Assembly (NCBI GenBank): GCA_028671895.1
Contig: CM053794.1
Location: forward strand, 21,624,501 to 21,688,500
Source: Oenanthe sinensis
Taxonomy: Eukaryota > Streptophyta > Magnoliopsida > Apiales > Apiaceae
Direction: 5' to 3'
Length of the DNA: 64,000 nucleotides
The translations under genes were made by a program, and so were the position numbers. Positions within the stretch are counted from its first letter, which is position 1, and every line of letters begins with the position of its first letter. This document shows, piece after piece, positions 23,973 to 34,258 of this stretch. The notes under the pieces are model-generated. The model ran no database searches. It was not told where the DNA came from and saw only the letters and a program-made list of their open reading frames with translations.

Positions 23973-24780
23973 TAGGCCTTAAGGCCCTAAAGTGTTTCGA
24001 CCTCAAAGGTTTTTCAAGTCTAATTCGACCTCAATCGGGGTCGAAATCGAACCTAGTCTCATTTCTGACCAAGTAGCCATGGAGGCTTATTCGATCTCAA
24101 CCGAAGATCGAAAGCGACACCCTTATTTGTTTCGACCTCGAGGAATTTTGGGGCCTAATTCGACCTCAATCGAGATCGAAAACAACTTCAGTCTCGCTTT
24201 TAACATCAAATAGCCATGAAGGCCCATTCGACCTCAAATCACATGATCGACCTCAATCGTGGTCGAAATCGACCTCATGCTCGTGTTTCGACCTCAAGTA
24301 ATTTTCAAGTCTAATTCGACCTCAATCGAAGTCGAATCCGACCTCAAATCACATGATCGACCTCAATCGAGGTCGAAATCGACCTCAATCGAGGTCGAAA
24401 TCGACCTCATGCTCGTGTTTCGACCTCGAGGAATTTTCAAGTCTAATTCGACCTCAATCGAAGTCGAATTCGACCTCAAATCACATGATCGACCTCAATA
24501 TAATTTTACTGGTATATTCGACTTCAATCGAAATCGAATTCGACTTCAATACCTCCTATCGACCAGAAGACACAATTTATGTTATTCGACTTCGATCCAA
24601 GTCGATTTCGAGCTCGATTCCAAGAATCGACTTGGAGTAGAATTCGAGGTCATTTTCGACCTCAATCCAGGTCGAAATGGTCAGAATGACAGAAGCCTAC
24701 TTCGACCTCGAGTCCCATCGACTTGGAGGTGGAATTGAGATCGAAATCGACCTCATTCGAGGTCGAAATAGTGTGAATCT
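23973..24780 (+). repeat. Decayed repeats of TTCGACCTC and its inverse GAGGTCGAA
   Basis: The region is filled with alternating TTCGACCTCAATCGAGGTCG-type inverted words, such as CGACCTCAATCGAGGTCGAA near 24360-24400, that could form many short hairpins. Frames that appear open through it (Ser-Thr-Ser-Ile-Glu-Val repeats) only translate the repeat and are not judged to be genes. Confidence 0.85.
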
Positions 24781-24971
24781 TAAAATTTTTCATTTTTCTA
24801 CAAATAAAGTCCTTTGGGGACCAATTTATATAATATTGATTCTTTAAAAGAATTAATAATAGAAGGCCTGAGTCCGAAAGTCAAGAAAAAATTGACTGAA
24901 ACGAGTCAAATGCCCGATAAGGCACTGAAGACCCTTTATAAAACTTTTACGAAAACTCACGAAGTTTTCCC

Positions 24972-24988
24972 AAAAGTTGGGGGGCAAA
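24972..24988 (+). other. Gypsy element polypurine tract
   Basis: AAAAGTTGGGGGGCAAA ends directly at the 3' LTR. It is the expected plus-strand primer site and sets the right internal border. The ~190 bp before it hold no gene. Confidence 0.88.
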
Positions 24989-25574
24989 TGATATGGGCAA
25001 AAATAACCCTTAGTAAATAATAATAAATATAGCATTTATTATTTCATTAATTAGACCTGTTATGGACCAAAGGCTTGGGCCCTCAAAACGAACTAGGAAA
25101 ATAAATCCTCGGATCAACTGAACTTGTAAGTCTAGCCCACAAGCTCTGTTGAAGCCATAGGCCCATTAAGCCTTCGTTATTAATTAATTTCATAAATAAA
25201 GGCTCAGTAAAGGCCCAAGAAGTCTATTGAAGGCCTTCACCCTAGAAGGATCTAGAAACCCAAACGTGGGAAGAGTCCAACAAGGACTCTCATTCCTATA
25301 AGGTTTTGGATACCCCTGCTGCTAGGAGACTTGGCCCCCAAGTCTCCTAACCCTAATTTGATTCCAAGGCCTTCATGTGCCTATTTAAAGGGCCTAACCC
25401 CTCAATATTAGAACTACATTTTTTGGCTTGATTCTCATACGAACTGAGATACGTAGGCAGTTAACGAGGACCTGAGTTTAGTCACGAAACGTTAGTGCAG
25501 CCATTAAAGCTTGAAGCTCCCCAAACCCTAGCACTAATTACGCATTAAAGACACCTCGTTTTTGATCCGCAACA
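24989..25574 (+). repeat. Gypsy element 3' LTR
   Basis: This is the 586-bp partner of 14324-14909, followed by the ACATG duplication at 25575-25579. Two of the differences from the 5' copy are CG to CA changes, as expected from decay of methylated DNA. Confidence 0.96.
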
Positions 25575-28428
25575 ACATGTCATTGTATTTGCTTTTACAG
25601 AGAGAAAATCAGCCACATAGACATTTCCTTTTCTTTCTCCCGTTAAGAGAATTTCACCAGATTCTTTGTTGGCTATGATGCATGATTCAGTTGTAAACCA
25701 CACACCATTACCATTATCACACAGTTGACTTATACTGAGCAGATTGTGCTTCAATCCATCAACCAGTACTACAGTTTCAATGATAACATTTTCTTTTGCA
25801 ATTGAGCCATATCCCAGAGTAAAACCTTTGCTGTTATCTCCAAAAGTAACTCCTGGGCTAGCCTTTTCCATAAACTTTGTGAGCAGGGACAAATCTCCAG
25901 TCATGTGCCTTGAACATCCACTATCCAAATACCAGAGATTTTTCTTCCTGTTTCCCTGCACACACATAAAACAATCAAGTTGCTTTTGGTACCCAAGTTG
26001 TCTTGGGTCCTCTTTTATTAGTTGCAGCCTGAGCCCCTGTTGTCAACTTAGGTTCCTTTTGTTTTGGTGGGTTTAAATCCACTTTATCTTTGGGAGTTGG
26101 TTTTGGGGCTTTGACACCTTAGAACTCATGGCAGAATTTCCATGGATTTCATCATTTACATTAGGCATGTTCCATGGCATACCAGGCATGTTCATATTAG
26201 GATATGCAAAGAAGGGATTATACATGTATGGAACTTGTGCATAAGGCATATGAACATTAGGTGCAACCAAATTAGAAGACATGGCATTCATGAGCATAGG
26301 ATTGGTAAACATGGCATTTGCAGTCATGGCATGTATATTTAAATCATTTGCAGATATAGACTTCTTTTCATTCTTGCATTGCATGGACAAATAATTTACA
26401 CTACCACATTTAGCACATACCTTTCTAGGGGCATACATATTAAGAGTGTAGTTGTTGTGCTTATTTATGCCTACTTTACCATTCCTATTCTTTTTCTTTT
26501 TCTCAGACTTAGGTTGAGTAATTTCCACAGGTGCTATCTTTTCTAATTTTTCTTTAAGTTATTTCTTAGATAAGCTTCCTATGTTGATTTTCTCAGCCTC
26601 AGCCTCAACTTGATTTTTGGTTTCCTTAACAAACTTAATAGGAGTGCTAAATTTGTTCTTTTTATTTGCCATTGATGATTTACTTGTCGATGGATGCTTA
26701 TCGATTGATTCAGCATCAATCGATTGATAATCCTTATCAGTTGATGAAGGATTAGCAGTCGATTGATCTTTATTCATTGAAGTATCAGCCAATGACTTGC
26801 CTATTGATTTGGGGAGTTCTCCTAGAGTATCTACACCCTGAACATCAATAATTTGTTTGGCAGTTTTAGCAGACCTATTCCATTTGCTAATGGTTTCAAT
26901 TTCTTCAGCCAATTGTTCTTTCAACAATTCTTCTCTTTTCAAACTGTTTACTAGTTCATTCCTAGCATCCTTTCTTTCCTGCTTAAATCTTTCTAAACAA
27001 ACAAGTTCATTTTCAAGAAAAATATTCCTCTCAGTTAAGGCATCAATGGTTCTCTTTAACTTGAGATTTTTTTTTGTTTAGAGATTTTAGAGTGACATGC
27101 AAATTGTACAATTCATTGGACATTTCATTAATAGTACTATTGCATTCATCAGCTGAAAGCTCAGAAAAGTTTGTAGCTAATACCTGATTGGATGCTGAAC
27201 TAGCTTCTTCATCTTCACGGTTGGCCATTAATGCAAGATTGACATATTCTTCAGAATCACTATCCTCAGCAGCCCAGTCCTTCTCCTCAGTGACAAAAGC
27301 CTTTTCTTTCTGTTTTAAAAGGTCAAAGTATTTCTTCTTATACTCAATACCCTTATATGACTTTGCCTTTTCTTGTTTTGGCTTTCTGCACTCATTTGAG
27401 AAATGACCAGCCAATCCACAGTTAAAACATTTGAATTTAGATCTATCAACCAAATTTTTATTTTGATTGTTGCTTCTAAACTGGGATCCAGGCCTTTGAG
27501 CATATGGATTCTTCTTGAATTTTAGCTTTAAAAATTTCCTTGATAGAAATGCAAGGTGCTCATCAATCTCATCCAAATCATCCTGAGAGCATGTTTCATC
27601 TTCTTCAAACTTGCTCTTTCCTTTTCTCTTGAATGATTCTTCAACAGCATCACCAGCCATCATGACAGACTCTTCTTTATAGCCATTTTCTTTCTTCTCT
27701 TCATTTCCCTTGACTACCAAAGCCACAGTTTTCTCTTTTCTTTGATTCTTTTCAATCTCTTCATCTTGTTGGATTTCCAACTCATATGTCTTGAGAATAC
27801 CATAAAGTTTCTCTAGTGTAAAATCCTTGAAGTCCTGAGATTGTCTAATGGAAACAGTCATTGGTTTCCATTCTTTTGGAAGAGATCTAAGAAATTTTAG
27901 ATTTGTATCCTCAGTTGCATAAACCCTACCATATAGCTTCAGTCCATTTAACAACTTCTGAAATCTGCTATAGGTGACATTGATAGATTCTCCACTCTTG
28001 AAATGAAATGATTCATATTTTTGAATCAAGAGTTGCATCTTGTTTTTCCTTACTTGTTCAGTTCCTTCACACAGAGTTTGAAGTGTATCCCATACTTCTT
28101 TTGATGAAGTACAGTTTATAACATTGTCAAACATATCTTTTTCTAGGCCATTAAACAGAATGTTCATAGCCTTCTTGTCTTTGAGTACTTCTTTTTCATC
28201 CTCTTCTGTGAACTCAGAAATGAGTTTTGGAACATGTCCGTCAAGTGCAGGAGTTCCATCAGGGTTTACACCTGTGACTAGCTTCATGGGAACATGAGGA
28301 CCTTTCTCTATGCAGTGAACATAGGAAGGGTCAAGAGAAAGAAGATGCAGATGCATTTTTACCTTCCATTGAAAATATTCATCTTTCTCTAAAACTGGAA
28401 TCTTCACACCTGAATCTTTTTGGCCCAT
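25575..28428 (-). pseudogene. Element B gag and protease
   Basis: Gag starts MGQKDSGVKIPVLEKDEYFQ and is open for 461 codons to 27043. It has the copia gag core (FNGLEKDMFDNVINCTSSKEVW) and a zinc knuckle CFNCGLAGHFSNEC (27378-27419). A one-base frame change lies in the A9 run near 27070. The continuing frame has a TAA at 26559-26561, Ser-Ile-Asp/Ser-Thr-Asp units at 26690-26790 and a second knuckle CAKCGSVNYLSMQC in which the His is Tyr. Another frame change near 26118 precedes TTWVPKAT and TGA at 25975-25977. Protease then reads LWYLDSGCSRHMTGD. The frame is cut by the gypsy element after FLSVKANT. Confidence 0.9.
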
Positions 28429-28472
28429 ATTGACTGTTCTTGATCTTTAAACTTTCTGTATGTTGAAAGCCT

Positions 28473-28484
28473 GCTCTGATACCA
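28473..28484 (-). other. Element B primer-binding site
   Basis: On the minus strand TGGTATCAGAGC follows the 5' LTR after two bases. This is the standard site for initiator-methionine tRNA priming in plant copia elements. Confidence 0.93.
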
Positions 28485-28486
28485 AT

Positions 28487-29603
28487 TGTTATTCCTTAGA
28501 ACACTGTCAATATTTGTAGAAGGGGGGGTTGAATACAAATATTAAAACTTTTTGTGTGTTCTAATATTTGTTCTTGATGTTTGATAGAATAAGAGAATAA
28601 GTTCGAACAAATTAATGCTGAAAAATAAAACTGAACAAAGAGATTTAAAATTATTGATGGATTGGTTTTTCCATCAATATGTATTTTTGCTCAATGCTCC
28701 TAGGTTAGAAGAAACCTAGCTTCGTTTTTACAAGATTAGAAAACAAATCAACTGTTCTTACAAATGTGCTCTCAAGCTTGAACAGTTGATTGTAAAATAA
28801 TGTCTAACTTGTATGTTTTCTAATAATGCTACTACACTTGTTTATATATCACAAGTGTACTTTTACAATACCTATTCTAGGATTGTTTCTACCTGCCTTC
28901 CTTTTACCTTTTTCTATTTTACAAAAAGGTTTGAAAGACAGCTTCTGATTAAGTCTTCACAGTCACTCTAGACTGTCTTCCATAGGTGTGCTTTTGTTCT
29001 CTGGATCTTCAACAAATATTGTTTCTGTGTTGTCACACTCAATTGATAATTTGCTGTTAAGCATATCAATTGATCCATTCTTTAATCCATCAACTGATGT
29101 ACTTCTTCGATTGATCTTTATATCCATCGATTGATAAAAGATGTCTTATCGATTGATAGATGTTATCAATCGATATATCAGTCGATGGGTCTTCACATCA
29201 GTTGATGGTCTTCAATCCTTGGCTTGGCTTATTCGATTGATCCTTCATCCATCGATGCTTCAATATCAATTGATCATCCTTCACTTGTGCAATTTCCTGT
29301 CTTCTCATAATTACAATTTAACAGTTTAATTTACACATCAATTGATGATCTATATCAATCGACTCTAACATCAATTGATGAACAAAATATCAATTGATTT
29401 ACACCTTATCGATTGAAATAGACTAAGTACACCTATGCTACAATCCAAATTATCAGTTGATTCATATAAACATTTCAACTGATAAATGGTTTCCTGATCA
29501 ATTGATATTTATAACTTTCATATCAATTGATCAGTTACAACAAATAAAATTTCTATGATTCTAAGATTAATGTTATCATCAAATCACATGTAGATTCCTA
29601 ACA
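28487..29603 (-). repeat. Element B 5' LTR
   Basis: This 1117-bp LTR is bordered by the primer-binding site on its left and the CAAGT duplication (29604-29608) on its right. The ATCRATYGAT motif cluster lies at about 29040-29540, in the same places as in the 3' LTR. Confidence 0.97.
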
Positions 29604-31370
29604 CAAGTGATTGGTACCTCGAAGTTAAAATAATTTCTCCAAATAAAATAGCAGTCACAAAGTTTCTGCCACTTGAAATAGAAAAATTAAGAGAGAAAAA
29701 GTTTTGTAAGATAAAACTTTTAAAACTAGCTTTTGGGAGAGGATAAATGATTTTGAGATTTAAAGAAAGGTTATCCTGAAGAAAAATTTAATTCACACCG
29801 TAGGATTTAGAAATCAAAGTAGAGCTGTAAATCAAATGATTTTTAAAAGAGAAGATTTGAAAAAGAATTTTAATGTTTTCTTCTTTAAAACTGATAGAAA
29901 AATGAATGTATCTTTGAATAAAATATTTTGAAAAAGAATCAGACAAGAAATTCTTTTTAATACATTCAAGTTTAAAATTCAGTCAAAGAAAGAAAAGTAA
30001 ATATACTAATACTAATGGTTTTTTCAAAAATCAAATTTTACTTGGAATAAAGACTAAGCAAATCCATTAGTATAAATATATCACAATTATTTTGAAATAA
30101 AACATTAATCAATTATCACAAAGTAATAAAAGAAAATATTTATATTACGAATAATTATGCTGCAAATTTATTTTAATTTACTTAAATCATGTAACCAATA
30201 TATAACTGAATTGTTTTATATCATCATAATTTAAATAAATCAAAATAAATTGAATACTTATATTATACTAAACAATTACCAATAACATGCATATATATTA
30301 ATCAAATAGGCATGTCAATCATTCAGTAGAATAATAAACATTAAAACATATTTTTATTATTAGTGATTTCAGATAAACAACGTGTATTATCACTAATATT
30401 AAAAATATCACAATTAATTGCACGGAAATATTAACAAAGTCTCATTACTTGATATTTATCAATAATTTCAAAATACAAGAAATTATGCTTCTAATATTTT
30501 ATCAAATCAAAATTATGAAACTAATAAACATTGAATTGCTTCAATCCATAATTTTAATAGGATAAAATAATTTCGCTAAATACTAAAATATTCATAAGAT
30601 TGAATATTAGCATCTAACTTCCTATGCTATATCTAATAATAGGCACTTAAGCATATTGCAATTATACTCATAACAATTATTATTGATATACGTAAGCTCG
30701 AGAACATAGTTGAATAGAAATTCACAAGTCCTTTAAATATTAACATTTAATACATGTGATCCTAATTACAACTTCTCGCAAATAAAATTAAATTTTAGAA
30801 ATATTTTCTAATTATATAAAATATTGAGAGTTTTATACACATGACTTAGAAAATACTTCGTCTTCCAATATTAGTGAGTTTTGAAATATGCATTATTTAT
30901 TTAAAACAGAATTTCTAAATACTGTCACTAATATCAAAAGTATCACAATTATTTGTAATAAAATATTTAAAAATATCAGATTAAAATATCAGAGCAATTA
31001 AACAAGATATCATTGACTAATACTCGACAAATATTTAACATATAAATAATTATGCTGCTAACTTATGCTAAATAATTTAACTACCACTTGTGCATATTAC
31101 ATTGTAAGCATGACAATTAAACTAATAGCAAAAAGTATGAGGTACTGGATTTAAAATAAATTCACAAGTCCTTTAAATATAGACGATTTAGTACTTGTGA
31201 ACTCATTTAAGAATTCCTTACAGATGGAATTTCCAACAAATATGCATATAAATAATATCCCAAGTTCACTAACCAACTTAGACAAAATGAATCCATCATG
31301 TTGTTTAACAAATATCTGCAAGTCATTCTATTAAGGATAATCTCGAAAGAAATGATACCTGGTGTCCATG
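29604..31370. other. Element A interior, very AT-rich, with decayed internal repeats
   Basis: It opens with the CAAGT duplication of B and has no coding signal. Diverged direct repeats are visible. TTCACAAGTCCTTTAAATAT recurs at about 30720 and 31162. TATCACAATTA following a CACTAATAT word recurs near 30085, 30405 and 30940. TAATTATGCTGC recurs near 30155 and 31045. These suggest an old duplication with units of roughly 450-550 bp. Confidence 0.55.
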
Positions 31371-34258
31371 AGCTTGTTCCATACGTGGTGTAGAGAATAT
31401 CCAGCAGAGTTATTGGAGTTGAAGAAGTTTCCTTGTCCAGAAGATCAGAGCATCACATTCACATGTTGCTTTAATTTCAGCCTTTGCTGCAACTGTGTGT
31501 TGAGTGTTTTTTCTCATTCCAGCAAGAAATCAACTTCTTCCACGAAATTGACAGCTTCTAGGAATGACTTCCATGTCTTTCTTACAACCTGCATTATCTA
31601 TATCTATATCTATATAGCTAATTAGGTTAAACCTAGTATCTTTAGGGTACCTGATTCTAAGAATTGGAGATCCCCTAAGATATCTAACAATTCATAACTT
31701 AGCTATAAGATAAGATTCTCTAGTATCCACTTGGAAACTTGCACATAGGCATATCGAGAATAAAATATATGGTCTTTATGTATTTGAATGAGTAATGAGC
31801 TGACCATACCTCTGTAGCTTGTCACTTCAGTTCATATACCTGATTTGCACTGATCAAGCTTAGTGGTCTATTGGCAAGAAGTCTTGGCAGGTCTAAAATC
31901 TTCCAAATTGCACATCTTAAAAAGATCCTTGACTTACTAATTGCCATCTTTTTTTTAATTAATTGTAATCCAAAAAGAATTGCAACTCTTCAAACATGTT
32001 CATGTTACCTACTTTGCATTTACTTAGCAAATATCTCTTGCCAAATTTTCATTAGTAGACCCACATATTATATAATCATGGTATACTAGCACTAATATTG
32101 AATTATATGTGTGCCTTGCATTCTAGAGAGATATATGTGTATAACTACTCTAATATAAAATCATTTTAAAGTAATTAGCAGTTAAAGTGTCATTCCATGT
32201 CCTTGACGTTTTGATTGAATCCCTAACTCCATTCATGGAGAGCTTGGGAAGAGAATGATATACAAATTCCAATGATCTGCAACTTCAAAGTCCAGGAAAT
32301 ATTGTACATCAACTTCAACTTCTTACTCACCATTCAAGAGTGCACTTGTTCACATTCATCTGATATATATTCATGCTCGAATGTTCAACAGGTGCCAGTG
32401 ATGTCCTATTGTTAGGTCATCAACTTGTTCAGCCCTAATAGGATCAAGTCTCGTCATTGGTGCTTACTGTTTAATCTTGAAAGTCCCGAAGATTATGTTT
32501 TCATCATCGTCGATACCTTCTACTTGATATTAACCTGTAGCGACCAGTTTGGCTTTGTCCCTCATAACAATGCCAATAATCTTCCAGTCTCTGAGAACCC
32601 TTACTGTACCAATTTCAGCTTCGACTTTTGTGGTCTGAGTTCCAGCTTCAGTAGTTTCTACCTTTAAACTGATTGAGATCATCTTGAATTCCAATCACTC
32701 AATCTGGATCAATCAGTGCATCTTCAGTATTCTTTGGGATTCCATATGTTAGATCCCGAAAAATATATGTTCATTTTGATTAGTACTTCTAGCCTTTACT
32801 CAATAATCCGGATTACTAAGAACTAGACTCCAGGATTGACTTTGACTTCAAACCTTTTGTCTTAGCAGATATGTTCTTGATGTATTCCTTTGATCTTTAT
32901 TGTGTTGAGTACGACTAGTAGATCCTTCTTTTATTTGCTCCTCATGAGTTACTGCTAGGATGTGTTGAAGATCCTTCACCTTTTTCAGTGAATTCTGTTA
33001 AAGTTCACGAGTGTGTAGTTTCACTACCATTTCTACTACTAGGATCCGAATCAACATCATTATCATTGTTTCCTTCTGCAACCTCAGTTTCATCATCAGT
33101 ATCTGAATTTGACTCTGACAAGATGTCATACTTCATAGATTCAGAATAGTCTTTCATTTGAATGCTTGGGAGCTTGGTTTAGTAGGTAGACACATTCAGA
33201 CTTTTAATCACCTTTTGGTTTTACATCATCAATGAGTAGCCGAGGAAAATTGTTCCTTGAGTCTTAACTTCTTGTCAAGATACTCATATAAATCTTCAGT
33301 AAATATCAATTTCCTCCAAACACACAAAAGAGTTTCAGTGTTTACTTCTGGTTGGCCATTAACTCATATGATGTCTTTCCACGATCTTGTTGATTAAAGT
33401 AACATGATGTGTTAATTGCTTTAGCTTCAAAGTACCTTTATCAGTGCAGACTTCATTTAGAACTTCATTCGCGAAATTGAGTTCCAATATCTGACTTCAA
33501 AGTCCTCACAACTTACTTTGCTTCCAACTTGATCTTTCTGATGTGATCAATCACCATCTGTGATATATTGTCCGTTGAATGCACGAAAATCACCAACTTG
33601 TAACTAAGGTTGTCATCAAAACCATTAAGCATATTTCTTCCATGACATAATTTCCTTCAGTGTGATGTTTTCATTGACTTCTCTATGTGACGTACTTCAA
33701 AATGTCCTTCTGGATAGAATTCTAAATGAAGCAGTCCTCTCACCAATTTCTTTTTTATCAAAGAATCCATTGTCTTGTTCACCAAGTGTGAGAGCTTCTT
33801 ATGCCATAGTTAACTCTTTACTGATGAAGCTTTACTGAAAAGTTCATTTCACCTTTTCATACCGAATCCATGTTAGCTATGAACAAATTTCATCATTCCC
33901 GGTTTGAGTGAGCTTCCAACCTTCTTGTTTGAGATCAAACACTTTTCTTTTTCAATGATTTTCCAGAAAGATGATTCCACTAATGACAAAGAATTCCCTA
34001 GTGCCCTGTAAATAGTGCTCAAGTCCTTCCACAAGAAAGATGCTTCCACTAATGACAATTCCATATATATAGCCAAGTCCCTTATACATCCTTTGCTGTC
34101 ATCTTCAAAAGTTGTCGTTGGGTAGGCTTTCTCAACCAATTGTGATATTAGAGCTTTAATCTTAATCATATACCTCGAACAATAAATGTCACGAAGTCGC
34201 ATAACGTTTTCCTTTAGTTACATACTCTGCAATCACAAATGATTAAGCTTCTTGGTAC
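31371..34258 (-). pseudogene. Element A pol remnant: protease to RNase H, heavily decayed
   Basis: Minus-strand similarity to element B pol can be followed without any long frame. The RNase H words and the palindromic CCTGCATTATCT segment are near 31470-31640. The reverse transcriptase region is near 31900-32400, where complements of the SAFLNGE and YVDD segments can be seen. The DPDW-like region is near 32690 and integrase lies at about 33060-33700. At 34202-33873 a protease frame still reads YCSRYM then TTFEDDSKGC, matching CSRHMTG and VTFGDNSKG of B. The gag-pol boundary with GTACCAAGAAG, a TAA and TTGCAG is at 34227-34258. Many indels and stops make it clearly dead. Confidence 0.7.

Larger units (their letters stand above)
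14324..25574 (+). mobile_element. Tat/Retand-like Ty3/gypsy retrotransposon nested in element B
   Basis: Its 586-bp LTRs (14324-14909 and 24989-25574) both begin TGATATGGGC and end GATCCGCAACA. The target-site duplication is ACATG (14319-14323 and 25575-25579). Internally it has a primer-binding site, gag-pol with two RNase H domains, a spliced antisense gene, and a long repeat-rich 3' region ending in a polypurine tract. Dual RNase H, an antisense extra gene and a repetitive 3' untranslated region are known features of the Tat lineage. About eight differences separate the LTRs by eye. An in-frame stop and an altered reverse transcriptase motif make the copy defective. Confidence 0.97.
5400..29603 (-). 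mobile_element. Element B: complete SIRE-like Ty1/copia retrotransposon with nested gypsy element
   Basis: Both LTRs are 1117 bp, begin TGTTATTCC and end CCTAACA on the plus strand, and differ at only about ten positions by eye. The element is flanked by CAAGT on both sides. On the minus strand the order is 5' LTR, primer-binding site, gag, protease, [gypsy insertion], integrase, reverse transcriptase, RNase H, a long extra frame, polypurine tract, 3' LTR. Without the gypsy insertion it is about 12.9 kb. Gag to pol is broken by several stops and frameshifts, so this copy is not autonomous. The low LTR divergence says it inserted recently. Confidence 0.97.

Noticed and set aside
24259..24738. 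Open frame of 159 residues with Ser-Thr-Ser-Ile-Glu-Val repeats
   Set aside because: It only translates the TTCGACCTC repeat array; overlapping frames give similar repeats and there is no domain.
31362..31625. 87-residue frame near the end of element A pol
   Set aside because: The minus strand of this segment aligns with RNase H of element B, so the plus-strand frame is chance.
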